Shown here piece by piece: positions 1-9,604 of a DNA stretch of 64,000 nucleotides. The notes below the pieces were generated by a model. The model worked only from the letters and a program-made list of their open reading frames with translations, was not told the DNA's origin and made no database searches. The stretch's first letter is position 1. The number at the start of each line of letters is the position of its first letter. This DNA comes from Mixta calida (GTDB taxonomy: Bacteria; Pseudomonadota; Gammaproteobacteria; Enterobacterales; Enterobacteriaceae): positions 1,780,540 to 1,844,539 of the forward strand of contig NZ_CP026378.1 in the NCBI RefSeq assembly GCF_002953215.1, written 5' to 3'. Position numbers and translations under genes: made by a program.

Positions 1-9
1 GAAAAAACC

Positions 10-621
10 GTGTCCAGGCGTTTAAAACTCTCCGGCGTCGTGCTGCTTGCATTTTTTCTGGCGGGTTGTATCAACAACCAGCAGTCTCAACAGCCGCCTG
101 CGCCGGTAGAACCTGTCCAACCTTCGCAGCCGTTGCCGCCGGTGGTGCAGCCGCCGCCGATCACCACTCAGCAGCCGGGCGAAGCGGTGCCGCAGCCGCC
201 AAAACTGAAATCTATCGACTGGGACGCCAGCATTCAGCCGCTGGTGGCGCAGATGCTGAAGGCGCAGGGCATTACTTCAGGCAGCGTGCTGCTGGTGGAT
301 CGCATTAAAAACAGCACAAACGGCAGCCTGCAAACCGCGAAGGCGACGGCGGCGCTGCAAAATGCGCTGGCGAACAACAACACCTTTACGCTGGTGACGC
401 CGCAGCAGCTGGCGCAGGCGAAGCAGACGCTCGGCCTGTCGCCGGAAGACAGCCTGACTTCGCGCAGCAAAGCGGTGGGCCTGGCGCGTTACGTCGGCGC
501 GCAGTATGTGCTTTACAGCAACGCTCAGGGCGATATCAAATCTCCTGAGTTGCAGATGCAGCTGATGCTGGTGCAAACCGGGGAGATCATCTGGTCAGGC
601 AATGGCAGCGTACAGCATTGA
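10..621 (+). CDS. lpoB: LpoB, outer-membrane lipoprotein activator of PBP1b
   Basis: LpoB is an outer-membrane lipoprotein that reaches through the periplasm to activate the peptidoglycan synthase PBP1b (MrcB). The 203-residue frame opens with a lipoprotein signal ending in the lipobox LAGC (Cys20). A Pro/Gln-rich tether (about 21-65) follows, then a globular C-terminal domain. That domain holds the family stretches GSVLLVD, TNGSL, LGLSPEDSL and MQLMLVQTGEIIWSG. The start is uncertain: GTG at 10 is used, but the frame stays open to the window edge, so an upstream ATG is possible. It overlaps thiK by 20 bp, the same order as in E. coli, so the two are probably co-transcribed. Confidence 0.9.
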   Translation: MSRRLKLSGVVLLAFFLAGCINNQQSQQPPAPVEPVQPSQPLPPVVQPPPITTQQPGEAVPQPPKLKSIDWDASIQPLVAQMLKAQGITSGSVLLVDRIKNSTNGSLQTAKATAALQNALANNNTFTLVTPQQLAQAKQTLGLSPEDSLTSRSKAVGLARYVGAQYVLYSNAQGDIKSPELQMQLMLVQTGEIIWSGNGSVQH

Positions 622-1435
622 CGCCGCGCTGCAGACGCTGATTGATGCCCAACAACCGGCAGCGAAAGCTGCCGGTTGTTTTTATCATCCCCTTAACGGT
701 CTGACCGGCCTCTCCGGCAAGGTGGTTTGCGGTCGCCGGCAGTGGCTGGCGCGGCGTATTCCTTCCTCCCCGATTCCCTTTATCTCGCGCCAGCGCGAAT
801 GGCGTATCCTGCATCGCCTGACGGCAAGCGGGCTGGCGCCGCGCGCATTGGCGATCAACGCGCGCTGGCTACTGCTGGAGTGGCTGCCCGGCGAGACGTT
901 GCCGCCGGATCGCTTTTCCGCATGCCAGCCGGAGCTGGTCACGCTGCTGACGCAGCTGCACCGCCAACCGCTGAGCGGCTACCGCCTGCGACTGTTGCCG
1001 TTGCTGCAACACTACTGGCTTCAGTGTCGACACCGTCATCCGCGCTGGCTGCGACAGCTGAAGCGGCTGGCGCGGCGCGGTGAACCGCCGCCGCTGCGGC
1101 TGGGACTGCTGCATATGGATATTCATCCCGGCAACCTGTTGACGCAGCCCGCCGGTTTGCGCCTGATTGACTGGGAATACGCCGCTGACGGCGACGTGGC
1201 GCTGGAACTGGCGGCCATTATCGACGGCAACGGCCTGAACGCCGCGCAGGGCGATGCGCTGTTGGCCGCTTACGCGCGGGCGAACCGTATCGCTCCCGCC
1301 GCGCTGCGGCGTCAGGCGGCGCGCTGGCGCCCCTGGCTGCGGCTGCTGATGGCCAGCTGGTATCAGCTGCGTTGGGAGCAGAGCGGCGATGAAACGCTGC
1401 GTCAGCTGGCTATCGACGCCTGGCGACAAATTTAG
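602..1435 (+). CDS. thiK: ThiK, thiamine kinase
   Basis: ThiK phosphorylates thiamine to thiamine monophosphate in the salvage pathway. The 277-residue protein has the aminoglycoside-phosphotransferase/choline-kinase fold. The catalytic loop HMDIHPGNLL lies at 171-180 (D173 catalytic, N178), and the metal-binding IDWEYA has D190. Length fits the E. coli protein (274). The N-terminal third is much less conserved. The start at 602 lies inside lpoB and is the longest choice; a slightly later start cannot be excluded. Position between lpoB and nagZ supports the assignment. Confidence 0.85.
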   Translation: MAAYSIDAALQTLIDAQQPAAKAAGCFYHPLNGLTGLSGKVVCGRRQWLARRIPSSPIPFISRQREWRILHRLTASGLAPRALAINARWLLLEWLPGETLPPDRFSACQPELVTLLTQLHRQPLSGYRLRLLPLLQHYWLQCRHRHPRWLRQLKRLARRGEPPPLRLGLLHMDIHPGNLLTQPAGLRLIDWEYAADGDVALELAAIIDGNGLNAAQGDALLAAYARANRIAPAALRRQAARWRPWLRLLMASWYQLRWEQSGDETLRQLAIDAWRQI

Positions 1436-1492
1436 CGCGCGGGTCCCGCATTCTCGTTATGATGTGCGCCAGTTTTTACAGGAGGAATCATC

Positions 1493-2530
1493 ATGTCGAT
1501 ACCCGGTCCGGTCATGCTGGATGTGACAAGTTACGAGCTGGACGCCGAAGAGCGCGAAATTCTGGCTCACCCGCTGGTGGGCGGGCTGATTTTATTTGCG
1601 CGCAATTATCACGATCCCGAACAGCTGCGCGAGCTGGTGCGTCAGATCCGCGCCGCTTCCCATGCGCGGCTGGTGGTGGCGGTCGATCAGGAAGGCGGGC
1701 GAGTGCAGCGTTTTCGCGACGGCTTCACCACGCTGCCGGCGATGCAATCTTTTGCCGCGCTGAATGCGCCCGAAGAGGCGGACACGCTGGCGCAGGAGGC
1801 GGGCTGGCTGATGGCGTCGGAGATGATTGCGATGGATATCGACATCAGTTTCGCGCCGGTGCTGGACATTGGCCATATCAGCGCGGCGATCGGCGATCGC
1901 GCGTTCCATAAAGATCCGCATATCGCGCTGCGCGTGGCGCGTCGCTTTATTGCAGGTATGCACGAAGCCGGGATGAAAACCACCGGCAAGCATTTTCCTG
2001 GTCATGGCGCCGTCAGCGCCGACTCCCATAAAGAGACGCCGCGCGATGACCGCGACGCGGCGATCATTCGTCAGCATGATATGGCGATTTTCCAACAGCT
2101 GATCGCTGAGCAGGCGCTTGATGCCATTATGCCCGCGCACGTCATTTACACTCAGGTTGACCCGCGCCCCGCCAGCGGCTCTCCCTTCTGGCTGCAGCAG
2201 GTGCTGCGCGGCGAGCTGAATTTTAACGGCATTATCTTTTCCGACGACCTGTCGATGGAAGGGGCGGCGATCATGGGCAGCTATGCGCAGCGCGCTCAGG
2301 CGTCGCTGGATGCGGGCTGCGATATGATTCTGGTCTGCAACGACCGCAAAGGCGCGGTCAGCGTGCTGGATAACCTGCCGCCGATCAAAGCAGAGCAGGT
2401 GAGCCGTCTGTATCATCAGGGATCGTTCAGCCGCCAGCAGCTGCTTGATTCCCCGCGCTGGCAGCGCGCCAGCCAGTTGCTGAGCGCGCTACAGCAACGC
2501 TGGCTGGCGCACAAGGCGTCGGGCAACTGA
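1493..2530 (+). CDS. nagZ: NagZ, beta-N-acetylhexosaminidase
   Basis: NagZ is a cytoplasmic glycoside hydrolase of family 3. It removes GlcNAc from anhydro-muropeptides during cell-wall recycling and so feeds the AmpR/AmpC signalling intermediates. The family signature KHFPGHG is at 166-172, the catalytic His of the Asp-Ser-His dyad is H179, and the nucleophile Asp lies in SDDLSMEG (D251). At 345 residues it is a few longer than E. coli NagZ (341) because of a short N-terminal extension. A strong AGGAGG-type ribosome site precedes the ATG at 1493. NagK further on acts later in the same recycling pathway. Confidence 0.95.
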   Translation: MSIPGPVMLDVTSYELDAEEREILAHPLVGGLILFARNYHDPEQLRELVRQIRAASHARLVVAVDQEGGRVQRFRDGFTTLPAMQSFAALNAPEEADTLAQEAGWLMASEMIAMDIDISFAPVLDIGHISAAIGDRAFHKDPHIALRVARRFIAGMHEAGMKTTGKHFPGHGAVSADSHKETPRDDRDAAIIRQHDMAIFQQLIAEQALDAIMPAHVIYTQVDPRPASGSPFWLQQVLRGELNFNGIIFSDDLSMEGAAIMGSYAQRAQASLDAGCDMILVCNDRKGAVSVLDNLPPIKAEQVSRLYHQGSFSRQQLLDSPRWQRASQLLSALQQRWLAHKASGN

Positions 2531-2570
2531 TACGGGATGCCCGGCAGGTTAATCAACGGTGAGGATAACC

Positions 2571-3113
2571 ATGATTATTTATCTGCACGGTTTTGATTCC
2601 AGTAGTCCGGGCAATCATGAAAAAGTATTGCAGCTGCAATTCATCGATCCTGATGTCCGCCTGCTGAGCTACAGCACGCGCCATCCTAAGCACGACATGC
2701 AGCATTTGTTAAAAGAAACCGACAAAATGCTGATGCTGAACGTCGACGAACGACCGCTAATCTGCGGCGTGGGGCTGGGCGGTTACTGGGCGGAGCGCAT
2801 CGGTTTTCTCTGCGATATCCGCCAGGTGATCATAAACCCTAACCTGTGGCCCAATGAAAATATGGGCGACAAAATCGATCGACCGGAAGAGTATCTCGAT
2901 ATCGCCACCAAGTGCGTCAGCAACTTTCGCGCGAAAAACCGCGATCGCTGCCTGACGCTGCTTTCCCGCCATGACGGCATCCTTGACAGCCAGCGCAGCG
3001 CCGAGGCGCTGAACCCCTATTATGAGATTGTGTGGGACGAGCAGCAGCCGCATAAATTCCCTGACGTTTCGTCCCATCTGCAACGTATCAAAGCCTTTAA
3101 AACGCTGGGCTAA
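2571..3113 (+). CDS. ycfP: YcfP, UPF0227 alpha/beta-hydrolase-like protein
   Basis: This 180-residue protein is a close relative of E. coli YcfP, a small alpha/beta-hydrolase-fold protein (UPF0227) with no settled biochemical role. It begins [10 protein letters not shown], where HGF is the typical oxyanion-side turn of hydrolases. The nucleophile-elbow position reads GVGLGG rather than GxSxG, so ordinary serine-esterase activity is doubtful. The ATG at 2571 follows GGTGAGGATAACC; an upstream in-frame GTG at 2559 would add four residues and is less likely. It sits just after nagZ as in E. coli. Confidence 0.9.
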   Translation: MIIYLHGFDSSSPGNHEKVLQLQFIDPDVRLLSYSTRHPKHDMQHLLKETDKMLMLNVDERPLICGVGLGGYWAERIGFLCDIRQVIINPNLWPNENMGDKIDRPEEYLDIATKCVSNFRAKNRDRCLTLLSRHDGILDSQRSAEALNPYYEIVWDEQQPHKFPDVSSHLQRIKAFKTLG

Positions 3114-3187
3114 AGCGCCGTTCCGACGGGATAACGCCCTGCGTTGTCCCGCGTTTTTGCGTCATTCTCTGAGTTGTTGCGCTAAAA

Positions 3188-3201
3188 TTGATCTGTATCA
3201 A
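3188..3201 (+). promoter_or_regulatory. FNR box upstream of ndh
   Basis: TTGATCTGTATCAA matches the FNR consensus TTGAT-N4-ATCAA at every defined position. FNR represses ndh anaerobically in E. coli, and the site lies about 130 bp before the start codon. The match is seen directly; the regulation is inferred from E. coli. Confidence 0.8.
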
Positions 3202-3219
3202 ATTTGGTATGACCAAATT
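3201..3219 (+). promoter_or_regulatory. PdhR-type operator upstream of ndh
   Basis: The 19-bp perfect palindrome AATTTGGTATGACCAAATT fits the PdhR core (TTGGT-N3-ACCAA) and abuts the FNR box. PdhR, the pyruvate-sensing repressor, controls ndh in E. coli. FadR sites are similar, but the gene context favours PdhR. Confidence 0.7.
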
Positions 3220-3332
3220 ACCCCGCCATGCTATTCTGCCTTTAGCTCGCGATTAACGTCGCAACCCTATGTTAATTAAGGGTTTATTTAACCTTTAATT
3301 AACTTTTGGTTTACATTTTTGAGGGGGTCTTT

Positions 3333-4637
3333 TTGACTACGCCATTGAAAAAAATTGTTATTGTTGGAGGGGGCGCTGGCGGACTGGAGCTGGCAACGCA
3401 GCTGGGACATAAGCTGGGCCGTCGTAAAAAAGCGGAAATTACCCTGGTGGATCGCAACCACAGTCATCTGTGGAAGCCGCTGCTGCACGAAGTGGCGACC
3501 GGCTCGTTGGATGAAGGCATCGATGCGCTCAGTTATCTTGCCCATGCGCGCAACCACCATTTCCAGTTTCAGCTGGGCTCGCTGGTGGATATCGATCGTG
3601 AAAATAAACGTCTGCAGCTGGCGGAAATTCGTGATGCGCAGGGCGAAGTGCTGGTTCCCGCGCGCGAAGTGCCTTACGACACGCTGGTGATGGCGCTGGG
3701 CAGCACCTCAAACGATTTCGGCACGCCGGGCGTGAAAGATCACTGCATCTTCCTGGATAATCCGCATCAGGCGCAGCGCTTCCATAATGAGATGCTGAAC
3801 CTGTTCCTGAAATTCTCCGCCAACGCCAGCGCGCAGGAGAAGATCAATATCGCCATCGTCGGCGGCGGCGCCACGGGCGTTGAGCTGTCGGCGGAGCTGC
3901 ACAACGCGGTGAAACAGCTGCACAGCTACGGCTATAAAGGGCTGGATAACCAGGTGCTGAACGTAACGCTGGTCGAAGCGGGCGAACGCATTCTGCCGGC
4001 GCTGCCGCCGCGCATTTCGGCGGCGGCGCATCAGGAGTTGACCAAGCTGGGCGTTAAGGTGCTGACGCAAACCATGGTCACCAGCGCCGATAAAAACGGC
4101 CTGCACACCAAAAGCGGCGACTTTATCGAAGCGGACCTGATGGTTTGGGCTGCGGGCATCAAGGCGCCAGACTTTATGAAAGATATCGGCGGACTGGAAA
4201 CCAACCGCATTAATCAGCTGGTGGTGAAAGAGACGCTGCAAACCACACGCGACGAGGATATTTACGCCATCGGCGATTGCGCCTCCTGTGCGCTGCCGTC
4301 GGGCGGATTCGTGCCGCCGCGCGCGCAGTCGGCGCACCAGATGGCCTCTAAAGCGCTGGAAAATATCCTGGCGCAGATGAAAGGGCAGACGCTGAAGCCT
4401 TACGTCTACAAAGATCACGGCTCGCTGGTGTCGCTCTCCCGCTTCAGCACCGTCGGCAGCCTGATGGGCAACCTGATGCGCGGCTCGATGATGGTGGAAG
4501 GGCGCATCGCGCGTTTCGTCTATATCTCGCTCTACCGCATGCACCAGATTGCGCTGCACGGCTACTTTAAAACCGGCCTGATGATGCTGGTAGGCAGCAT
4601 CAACCGCGTGATCCGTCCACGTCTGAAACTGCATTAA
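3333..4637 (+). CDS. ndh: Ndh, type II NADH:quinone oxidoreductase
   Basis: Ndh is the non-proton-pumping NADH dehydrogenase that passes electrons from NADH to ubiquinone at the inner membrane. The 434-residue protein, the same length as E. coli Ndh, has an FAD-binding GGGAGG motif at 12-17. A second dinucleotide motif, [12 protein letters not shown] (NADH), lies near 175, followed by the FAD-contact motif YAIGDCAS. The hydrophobic/basic C-terminus ([17 protein letters not shown]) serves membrane attachment. The start is TTG at 3333, as in E. coli ndh; an ATG start farther upstream would add nine unconserved residues. FNR and PdhR sites precede it. Confidence 0.96.
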   Translation: MTTPLKKIVIVGGGAGGLELATQLGHKLGRRKKAEITLVDRNHSHLWKPLLHEVATGSLDEGIDALSYLAHARNHHFQFQLGSLVDIDRENKRLQLAEIRDAQGEVLVPAREVPYDTLVMALGSTSNDFGTPGVKDHCIFLDNPHQAQRFHNEMLNLFLKFSANASAQEKINIAIVGGGATGVELSAELHNAVKQLHSYGYKGLDNQVLNVTLVEAGERILPALPPRISAAAHQELTKLGVKVLTQTMVTSADKNGLHTKSGDFIEADLMVWAAGIKAPDFMKDIGGLETNRINQLVVKETLQTTRDEDIYAIGDCASCALPSGGFVPPRAQSAHQMASKALENILAQMKGQTLKPYVYKDHGSLVSLSRFSTVGSLMGNLMRGSMMVEGRIARFVYISLYRMHQIALHGYFKTGLMMLVGSINRVIRPRLKLH

Positions 4638-4645
4638 TCACTGGT

Positions 4646-4664
4646 CCGGCCACGCCGGGCTTTT
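4646..4664 (+). terminator. Possible terminator after ndh
   Basis: CCGGC-CAC-GCCGG hairpin followed by GCTTTT, just after the ndh stop. The stem is only 5 bp, so this is a weak candidate. Confidence 0.35.
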
Positions 4665-4919
4665 GCTGCGTCGCGTCTGCGGCGCAGCGCACTTTCTCCG
4701 CCCGGCGCAAAAGCGCCATCAGTACCGCTAGGAACTCTCTGAAAACGGAGCATTTATCCTGGTTTGCTGCGTTTCTTCCCTTTATCTGATTGCTGGTTTT
4801 CCTCCCTGTCTGCAAAATTTTCATAACTAGCACGGCGAGTCGCGCACGCCGAGTATGCCTCGCTGCAACGGAACCGGCAGCGGCAGGATTGCGCGGTAAC
4901 ATTATCAGGAGGATTTCCT

Positions 4920-5468
4920 GTGAATAAATCAATGATAGCGGGTATGGGTATTGGTGTAGTTGCTGCTCTGGGTGTGGCGGCCGTGGCCAGCATGAACGTA
5001 TTTAATCCTGGCCCCCAATACGCACAGGTTATTTCCGCAACGCCTATCAAGGAAACTATCAAGAATCCGCGTCAGGAGTGCCGCAACGTTACGTTAACTC
5101 ATCGTCGCCCGGTGCAGGATGAAAACCGCATCGCCGGCTCGGTGCTGGGCGCAGTGGCGGGCGGCGTGCTCGGCCATCAGTTCGGCGGCGGACGCGGCAA
5201 GGATGTAGCGACCGTCGCGGGCGCGCTGGCGGGCGGCTATGCCGGCAACCAGGTGCAGGGCGGTCTGCAGGAGCGCGATACCTACACCACGACCGAACAG
5301 CGCTGTAAAACCGTCTACGACAAACAGGATAAGATGCTGGGTTACGACGTAACCTACAAAATAGGCGACCAGCAGGGGAAAATTCGTATGGAAAATGACC
5401 CCGGCACCCGTATTCCTCTGGACCGTAACGGCCAGTTGATTCTTAACAGCAACAGTAATCAAGCGTAG
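4920..5468 (+). CDS. ycfJ: YcfJ, glycine-zipper 2TM-domain protein
   Basis: YcfJ is an envelope protein of unknown precise function, with a Gly-zipper (Rick_17kDa/2TM) domain. The 182-residue product has an N-terminal hydrophobic anchor or signal (about 5-27) and the paired-Cys region RQECRNVTLTHRRPV. The glycine zipper GSVLGAVAGGVLGHQFGG and its mate follow at about 75-120. A conserved C-terminal part contains GYDVTYKIGDQQGKIRM. Translation starts at GTG 4920 after a strong AGGAGG, as in E. coli. In E. coli, comR, bhsA and ldtC separate ycfJ from mfd; here mfd follows directly in the opposite direction. Confidence 0.92.
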   Translation: MNKSMIAGMGIGVVAALGVAAVASMNVFNPGPQYAQVISATPIKETIKNPRQECRNVTLTHRRPVQDENRIAGSVLGAVAGGVLGHQFGGGRGKDVATVAGALAGGYAGNQVQGGLQERDTYTTTEQRCKTVYDKQDKMLGYDVTYKIGDQQGKIRMENDPGTRIPLDRNGQLILNSNSNQA

Positions 5469-5510
5469 CTGACGCCTTATAATCAGGCGTAGCGAACGCC
5501 ATACAAAAAA

Positions 5511-5535
5511 ACGGGGCCTGACGGCCCGTTTTTTT
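5511..5535 (+). terminator. Rho-independent terminator, ycfJ/mfd
   Basis: GC-rich hairpin ACGGGGCC-tga-CGGCCCGT followed by seven T residues and preceded by seven A residues. It can terminate ycfJ on the plus strand and, with the A-tract, mfd on the minus strand. Confidence 0.85.
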
Positions 5536-5556
5536 GCCTCGGTTTTCCATCGGCCG

Positions 5557-8500
5557 TTAACCGGTCAGCGTATGTTGCTGCATCTGCTCCATCAGTTCAC
5601 GGAGCCAGCTCATGCGCAGCTTGCGTTCGGTCAGATCGCGCGTGAATTTCAGGCGCGTCGGACCATCCAGCCGCCACTGCTGCGGGTCCTGCTGCAACAG
5701 GCCGATCAGCCAGGCCGGGTCCACTTTGTTCTTCTCGGCGAACTCGATAAAGCCGCCTTTCTCGCTGGCTTCGATACGGCGCACGCCGAGCTGCTGCGCG
5801 GTCAGGCGCAGCGCGGCGATATCCAACAGGTTGCGCGCCGCATCGGGCAGGTTGCCGAAGCGGTCGATCAACTCCACTTTCAAATCGTCCAGCTCGCGGC
5901 TGTCGTCCGCGCTGGCGATACGCTTGTAGAAGGAAAGACGCGTATTGACGTCGGGGATAAAATCGTCCGGCAGCAGCGCAGGCATACGCAGCTCGATATC
6001 GGTCTGATTGCTGGTGAGGTCCTCCAGCGACGGCTCTCGTCCCTCTTTCAGCGCATCGACGGCGTTCTCCAGCAGCTCCATATAGAGCGAGAAGCCGATG
6101 CTTTCCATCTGGCCGCTCTGATCTTCGCCCAACAGCTCGCCCGCACCGCGGATTTCCAGGTCGTGCGTCGCCAGCGCGAACCCTGCCCCTAAATCCTCCA
6201 GCGAGGCGATCGCCTCCAGACGTTTATGCGCGTCGGTGGTCATCGCTTTCGGCGGCGGCGTCAGCAGCCAGGCGTACGCCTGGTGGTGCGAACGGCCAAC
6301 GCGTCCGCGCAGCTGATGCAGCTGCGCCAGGCCGAAATGGTCGGCGCGTTCGATAATAATGGTGTTGGCGGTCGGAATATCGATGCCGGTTTCAATGATG
6401 GTGGTGCACACCAGCACGTTGAAACGCTGATGATGGAAATCGTTCATCACCCGCTCCAGATCGCGCTCGCGCATCTGCCCGTGTCCGATAGCGATGCGCG
6501 CCTCCGGCACCAGTTCCGTCAGCCGTTGCGCCGCCTTTTCGATATTCTCCACGTCGTTATAGAGATAGTAGACCTGGCCGCCGCGCAAAATTTCACGCAG
6601 GATCGCCTCGCGCACCACCAGATGATCGTATTCGCGCACAAAGGTTTTCACCGCCAGACGTCGGGCGGGCGGGGTAGCGATAATCGACAGATCGCGCATT
6701 CCGCTCATCGCCATATTCAGCGTACGCGGAATCGGGGTCGCGGTCAGCGTCAGGATATCGACGTCGGCGCGCATCGCTTTGATGCGCTCCTTGTGACGCA
6801 CGCCGAAGCGGTGCTCCTCATCGACGATCAGCAGCCCCAGATCGCGCCATTTCAGGTCGCTCATCAGCAGCTTGTGCGTGCCGATCAGAATATCAATTTT
6901 GCCTTCGCTTGCCTGCTCCAGCACCTGCGCCTGTTCTTTGGCGCTGCGGAAGCGTGAAAGCATCTCAATGCGCACCGGCCAGTTGGCGAAGCGGTCGCGG
7001 AAGTTATCATAGTGCTGCTGCGCCAGCAGGGTGGTGGGCACCAGCACCGCCACCTGCTTGTTGTTCTCCACCGCGAGAAAGGCGGCGCGCATCGCCACTT
7101 CGGTTTTGCCGAAGCCGACGTCGCCGCACACCAGGCGATCCATCGCCAGCGGCTCACACATATCGCTTATCACCGCATGAATCGCCTGCGCCTGATCCGG
7201 CGTAGTCTCAAACGGGAAGCTGTCGCAGAACAGCTGATACTGTTCGCGGTCAAATTTAAAGGCGTAGCCCTGCTTAGCGGCGCGCTGCGCATAGATATCC
7301 AGCAGTTCCGCCGCCACGTCGCGCACTTTTTCCGCCGCTTTCTGGCGCGCGCGCGACCAGGCGTCGCTGCCCAGCTTGTGCAGCGGGGCGTTTTCATCGG
7401 CGCCGCCGGCGTAACGGCTAATCAGATGCAGCGAGGAGACCGGCACGTAGAGCTTGGCGTCGTTAGCGTAAGCCAGCATCAGGTATTCCGCCTTGATGCC
7501 GCCCGCTTCTAGCGTCGTCAGGCCGATATAGCGCCCGACGCCATGCTCCAGATGCACCACCGGCTGACCGGGATGCAGTTCCGCCAGGTTGCGGATCAAC
7601 ACGTCGGGGTTGATAGTGCGGCGCGTTTCCTGACGACGGCGGGTAACGCGTTCGCCCAGCAGGTCGCCTTCGCAGATTAATGCGCGCTGGCGCAGATTAT
7701 CGATAAATCCGCGTTCGCTGGCGCCGATCATCAGGTAGTGACCCGGCTCGGCGGCCTCGTCGAAGCGTTGAATCAATTTCGGATTCAGCTTGATGCGCGC
7801 CAGCAGTTCCTGCAACGCTTCGCGGCGGCCTTCGCTCTCAACCGAAAAGATCGCCGCGCCGTTAAAGCTTTCCAGGAAGCGACGCAGATTATCGAGCGGC
7901 GCCTTCGCCTGCGGCTCCACCGCCAGCATGGGCAGCGGCTGATAGTCGAGATTGGTGTTGGCCGCTTTATCCGGCAGCGCCTCGGCGCTCATGCGCACGC
8001 GCGGCCACTGCTTGAGCTCGGCGAACAGTTGATCGGTGTGCAGCCATAAGGTTTCCGGCGGCAACAGCGGACGCATCGGATCGACGCGGCGGTTTTCAAA
8101 GCGCGCGGTAATATCCTGCCAGAAGCGGTCGGCGCTGGCCTCCAGATCGCCGGTGCTGACCACCAGCGTATCGCGCGGCAAATAGCTGAACAGCGGCACC
8201 AGCGGCTGTTCAAAAAAGAGCGGCTGCCAGTATTCAATACCGGCCGGCAGCGTGCCCTTGCTCACCTGCTGATAGATATGCTCCGGCTCGCGCAGCACGT
8301 CGAAATGTTCGCGCCACTGGCTGCGGAACAGCTCGATGGCGGCTTTGTCGGTCGGAAATTCGTGAGCGGGCAGCAGGTTGATCGCCTCCACCTCTTCCAG
8401 CGTGCGCTGGCTGTCGACGTCGAACAGACGCAGGCTGTCGATCTCGTCATCGAAAAAGTCGATGCGGTAGGGCTGTTCGCTGCCCATCGGAAACAGGTCC

Positions 8501-9006
8501 AGCAGCGCGCCGCGCGTGGCGTATTCGCCATGCTCCATCACCTGATCGACATGGCGATAGCCCGCCTGCTCCAGCTGCGCGCGCAGCCTGTCGCGCGACA
8601 GCTGCTGCCCTTTATGCATCACCAGCGCATGGCCGTGCAGGAAATCGTGCGGGCAGTAGCGCTGCATCAGCGTATTGACCGGCAGGATCAGCACGCCGCG
8701 CGTCAGCGTTGGCAGGCGATAGAGCGTGGAAAGGCGGGAAGAGATGATGTCCTGATGTGGAGAGAAGCTGTCGAACGGCAGCGTTTCCCAGTCGGCCAGG
8801 CTGATCACCGGCTGGCGGGTAAACTGTTGGATCTCATCCTGCAGCCGCAGCGAGGTTTGCATATCCGGCGCAACCAGCATTACCAGCCCCCGGTGACGCT
8901 CCGCCATCTCCGCGCATTCGACGGCGCAGGCGGCGCCGGTGAGCTGTCCCAGCTGGCGTTGATCGGCTGCCGCGGCGGGCAGGGCATAGCGAATCTGTTC
9001 AGGCAT
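5557..9006 (-). CDS. mfd: Mfd, transcription-repair coupling factor
   Basis: Mfd is an ATP-dependent DNA translocase that removes RNA polymerase stalled at lesions and recruits UvrA. The 1149-residue product (1148 in E. coli) has the UvrB-like N-terminal module with the FSPHQDIISSRLSTLY segment and the RNA-polymerase-interacting domain near VVHLEHGVGRY. The RecG-like SF2 translocase carries Walker A GDVGFGKTE near residue 630, DEEH, TATPIPRTL, the TRG region and QLRGRVGRS. The C-terminal D7 domain ends the protein. It is intact with no visible frame damage and faces ycfJ across a shared terminator. Confidence 0.98.
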   Translation of the reverse strand: MPEQIRYALPAAAADQRQLGQLTGAACAVECAEMAERHRGLVMLVAPDMQTSLRLQDEIQQFTRQPVISLADWETLPFDSFSPHQDIISSRLSTLYRLPTLTRGVLILPVNTLMQRYCPHDFLHGHALVMHKGQQLSRDRLRAQLEQAGYRHVDQVMEHGEYATRGALLDLFPMGSEQPYRIDFFDDEIDSLRLFDVDSQRTLEEVEAINLLPAHEFPTDKAAIELFRSQWREHFDVLREPEHIYQQVSKGTLPAGIEYWQPLFFEQPLVPLFSYLPRDTLVVSTGDLEASADRFWQDITARFENRRVDPMRPLLPPETLWLHTDQLFAELKQWPRVRMSAEALPDKAANTNLDYQPLPMLAVEPQAKAPLDNLRRFLESFNGAAIFSVESEGRREALQELLARIKLNPKLIQRFDEAAEPGHYLMIGASERGFIDNLRQRALICEGDLLGERVTRRRQETRRTINPDVLIRNLAELHPGQPVVHLEHGVGRYIGLTTLEAGGIKAEYLMLAYANDAKLYVPVSSLHLISRYAGGADENAPLHKLGSDAWSRARQKAAEKVRDVAAELLDIYAQRAAKQGYAFKFDREQYQLFCDSFPFETTPDQAQAIHAVISDMCEPLAMDRLVCGDVGFGKTEVAMRAAFLAVENNKQVAVLVPTTLLAQQHYDNFRDRFANWPVRIEMLSRFRSAKEQAQVLEQASEGKIDILIGTHKLLMSDLKWRDLGLLIVDEEHRFGVRHKERIKAMRADVDILTLTATPIPRTLNMAMSGMRDLSIIATPPARRLAVKTFVREYDHLVVREAILREILRGGQVYYLYNDVENIEKAAQRLTELVPEARIAIGHGQMRERDLERVMNDFHHQRFNVLVCTTIIETGIDIPTANTIIIERADHFGLAQLHQLRGRVGRSHHQAYAWLLTPPPKAMTTDAHKRLEAIASLEDLGAGFALATHDLEIRGAGELLGEDQSGQMESIGFSLYMELLENAVDALKEGREPSLEDLTSNQTDIELRMPALLPDDFIPDVNTRLSFYKRIASADDSRELDDLKVELIDRFGNLPDAARNLLDIAALRLTAQQLGVRRIEASEKGGFIEFAEKNKVDPAWLIGLLQQDPQQWRLDGPTRLKFTRDLTERKLRMSWLRELMEQMQQHTLTG

Positions 9007-9142
9007 AGTCGTTTCGACGTTCTCTCTGTTTATTTCAGGGGCGTAATCATTCCACAGAACGCGGCACGGATCATCTGCTGAGGCAGGCTTTTTGCCTCAG
9101 CGCGATAACTGGCCCGGCGGCTGTCTCCTGACGCGACGCGGC

Positions 9143-9352
9143 TCAGGAGGCGGGGCGCGACAAATTAACGCGGTCGCAACGCATCTCGTCGCCGGGGTTC
9201 AGCTCTTTTTCGGCATGCAGGCTCCAGGTGCCGTCATCCCAACGCACATGGTAACTGGCGGGAAAATTTCCCTGGGAAAACACCGCCGTTACCTGACCGC
9301 GAATTTCCCCGGACTGATGTTTGACAATCGCGCCTTTTGCATACTTACTCAT
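9143..9352 (-). CDS. Small conserved-type protein, probable SH3/KOW-like fold
   Basis: I do not recognise this 69-residue protein. It begins MSKYAKGAIVKHQSGEIRG and is rich in beta-branched and aromatic residues (AVFSQGNFPASYHVRWDDGTWSL). That pattern looks like a small SH3/KOW barrel, but this is inference. The ATG at 9352 has GGAG about ten bases upstream; the longer reading to 9376 lacks a better signal. It lies alone between the divergent mfd and lolC regions, on the minus strand. Confidence 0.6.
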   Translation of the reverse strand: MSKYAKGAIVKHQSGEIRGQVTAVFSQGNFPASYHVRWDDGTWSLHAEKELNPGDEMRCDRVNLSRPAS

Positions 9353-9604
9353 AAACGGCTCCGGTGCCAACGGCACGGCTGATGTTCCACCTTAACCCTT
9401 TAAATAGTAAGGGCCAGTATAGTGCAGATTGGCGCGGGAGCGAGGAAGGCGGCTTCGTCTGATGCTTTTTCCGGCAGCTGACGAGCGCTGAAAAATTCTG
9501 ACGCATCTTTAGCGTTAACTCGAAGGGGTAAAGGTTCCATAAAGCAGGCGGCTCCTTTATCATCCTGACTACTTTTGCTTTTTGCCACGCATAAGACGGA
9601 TCTC

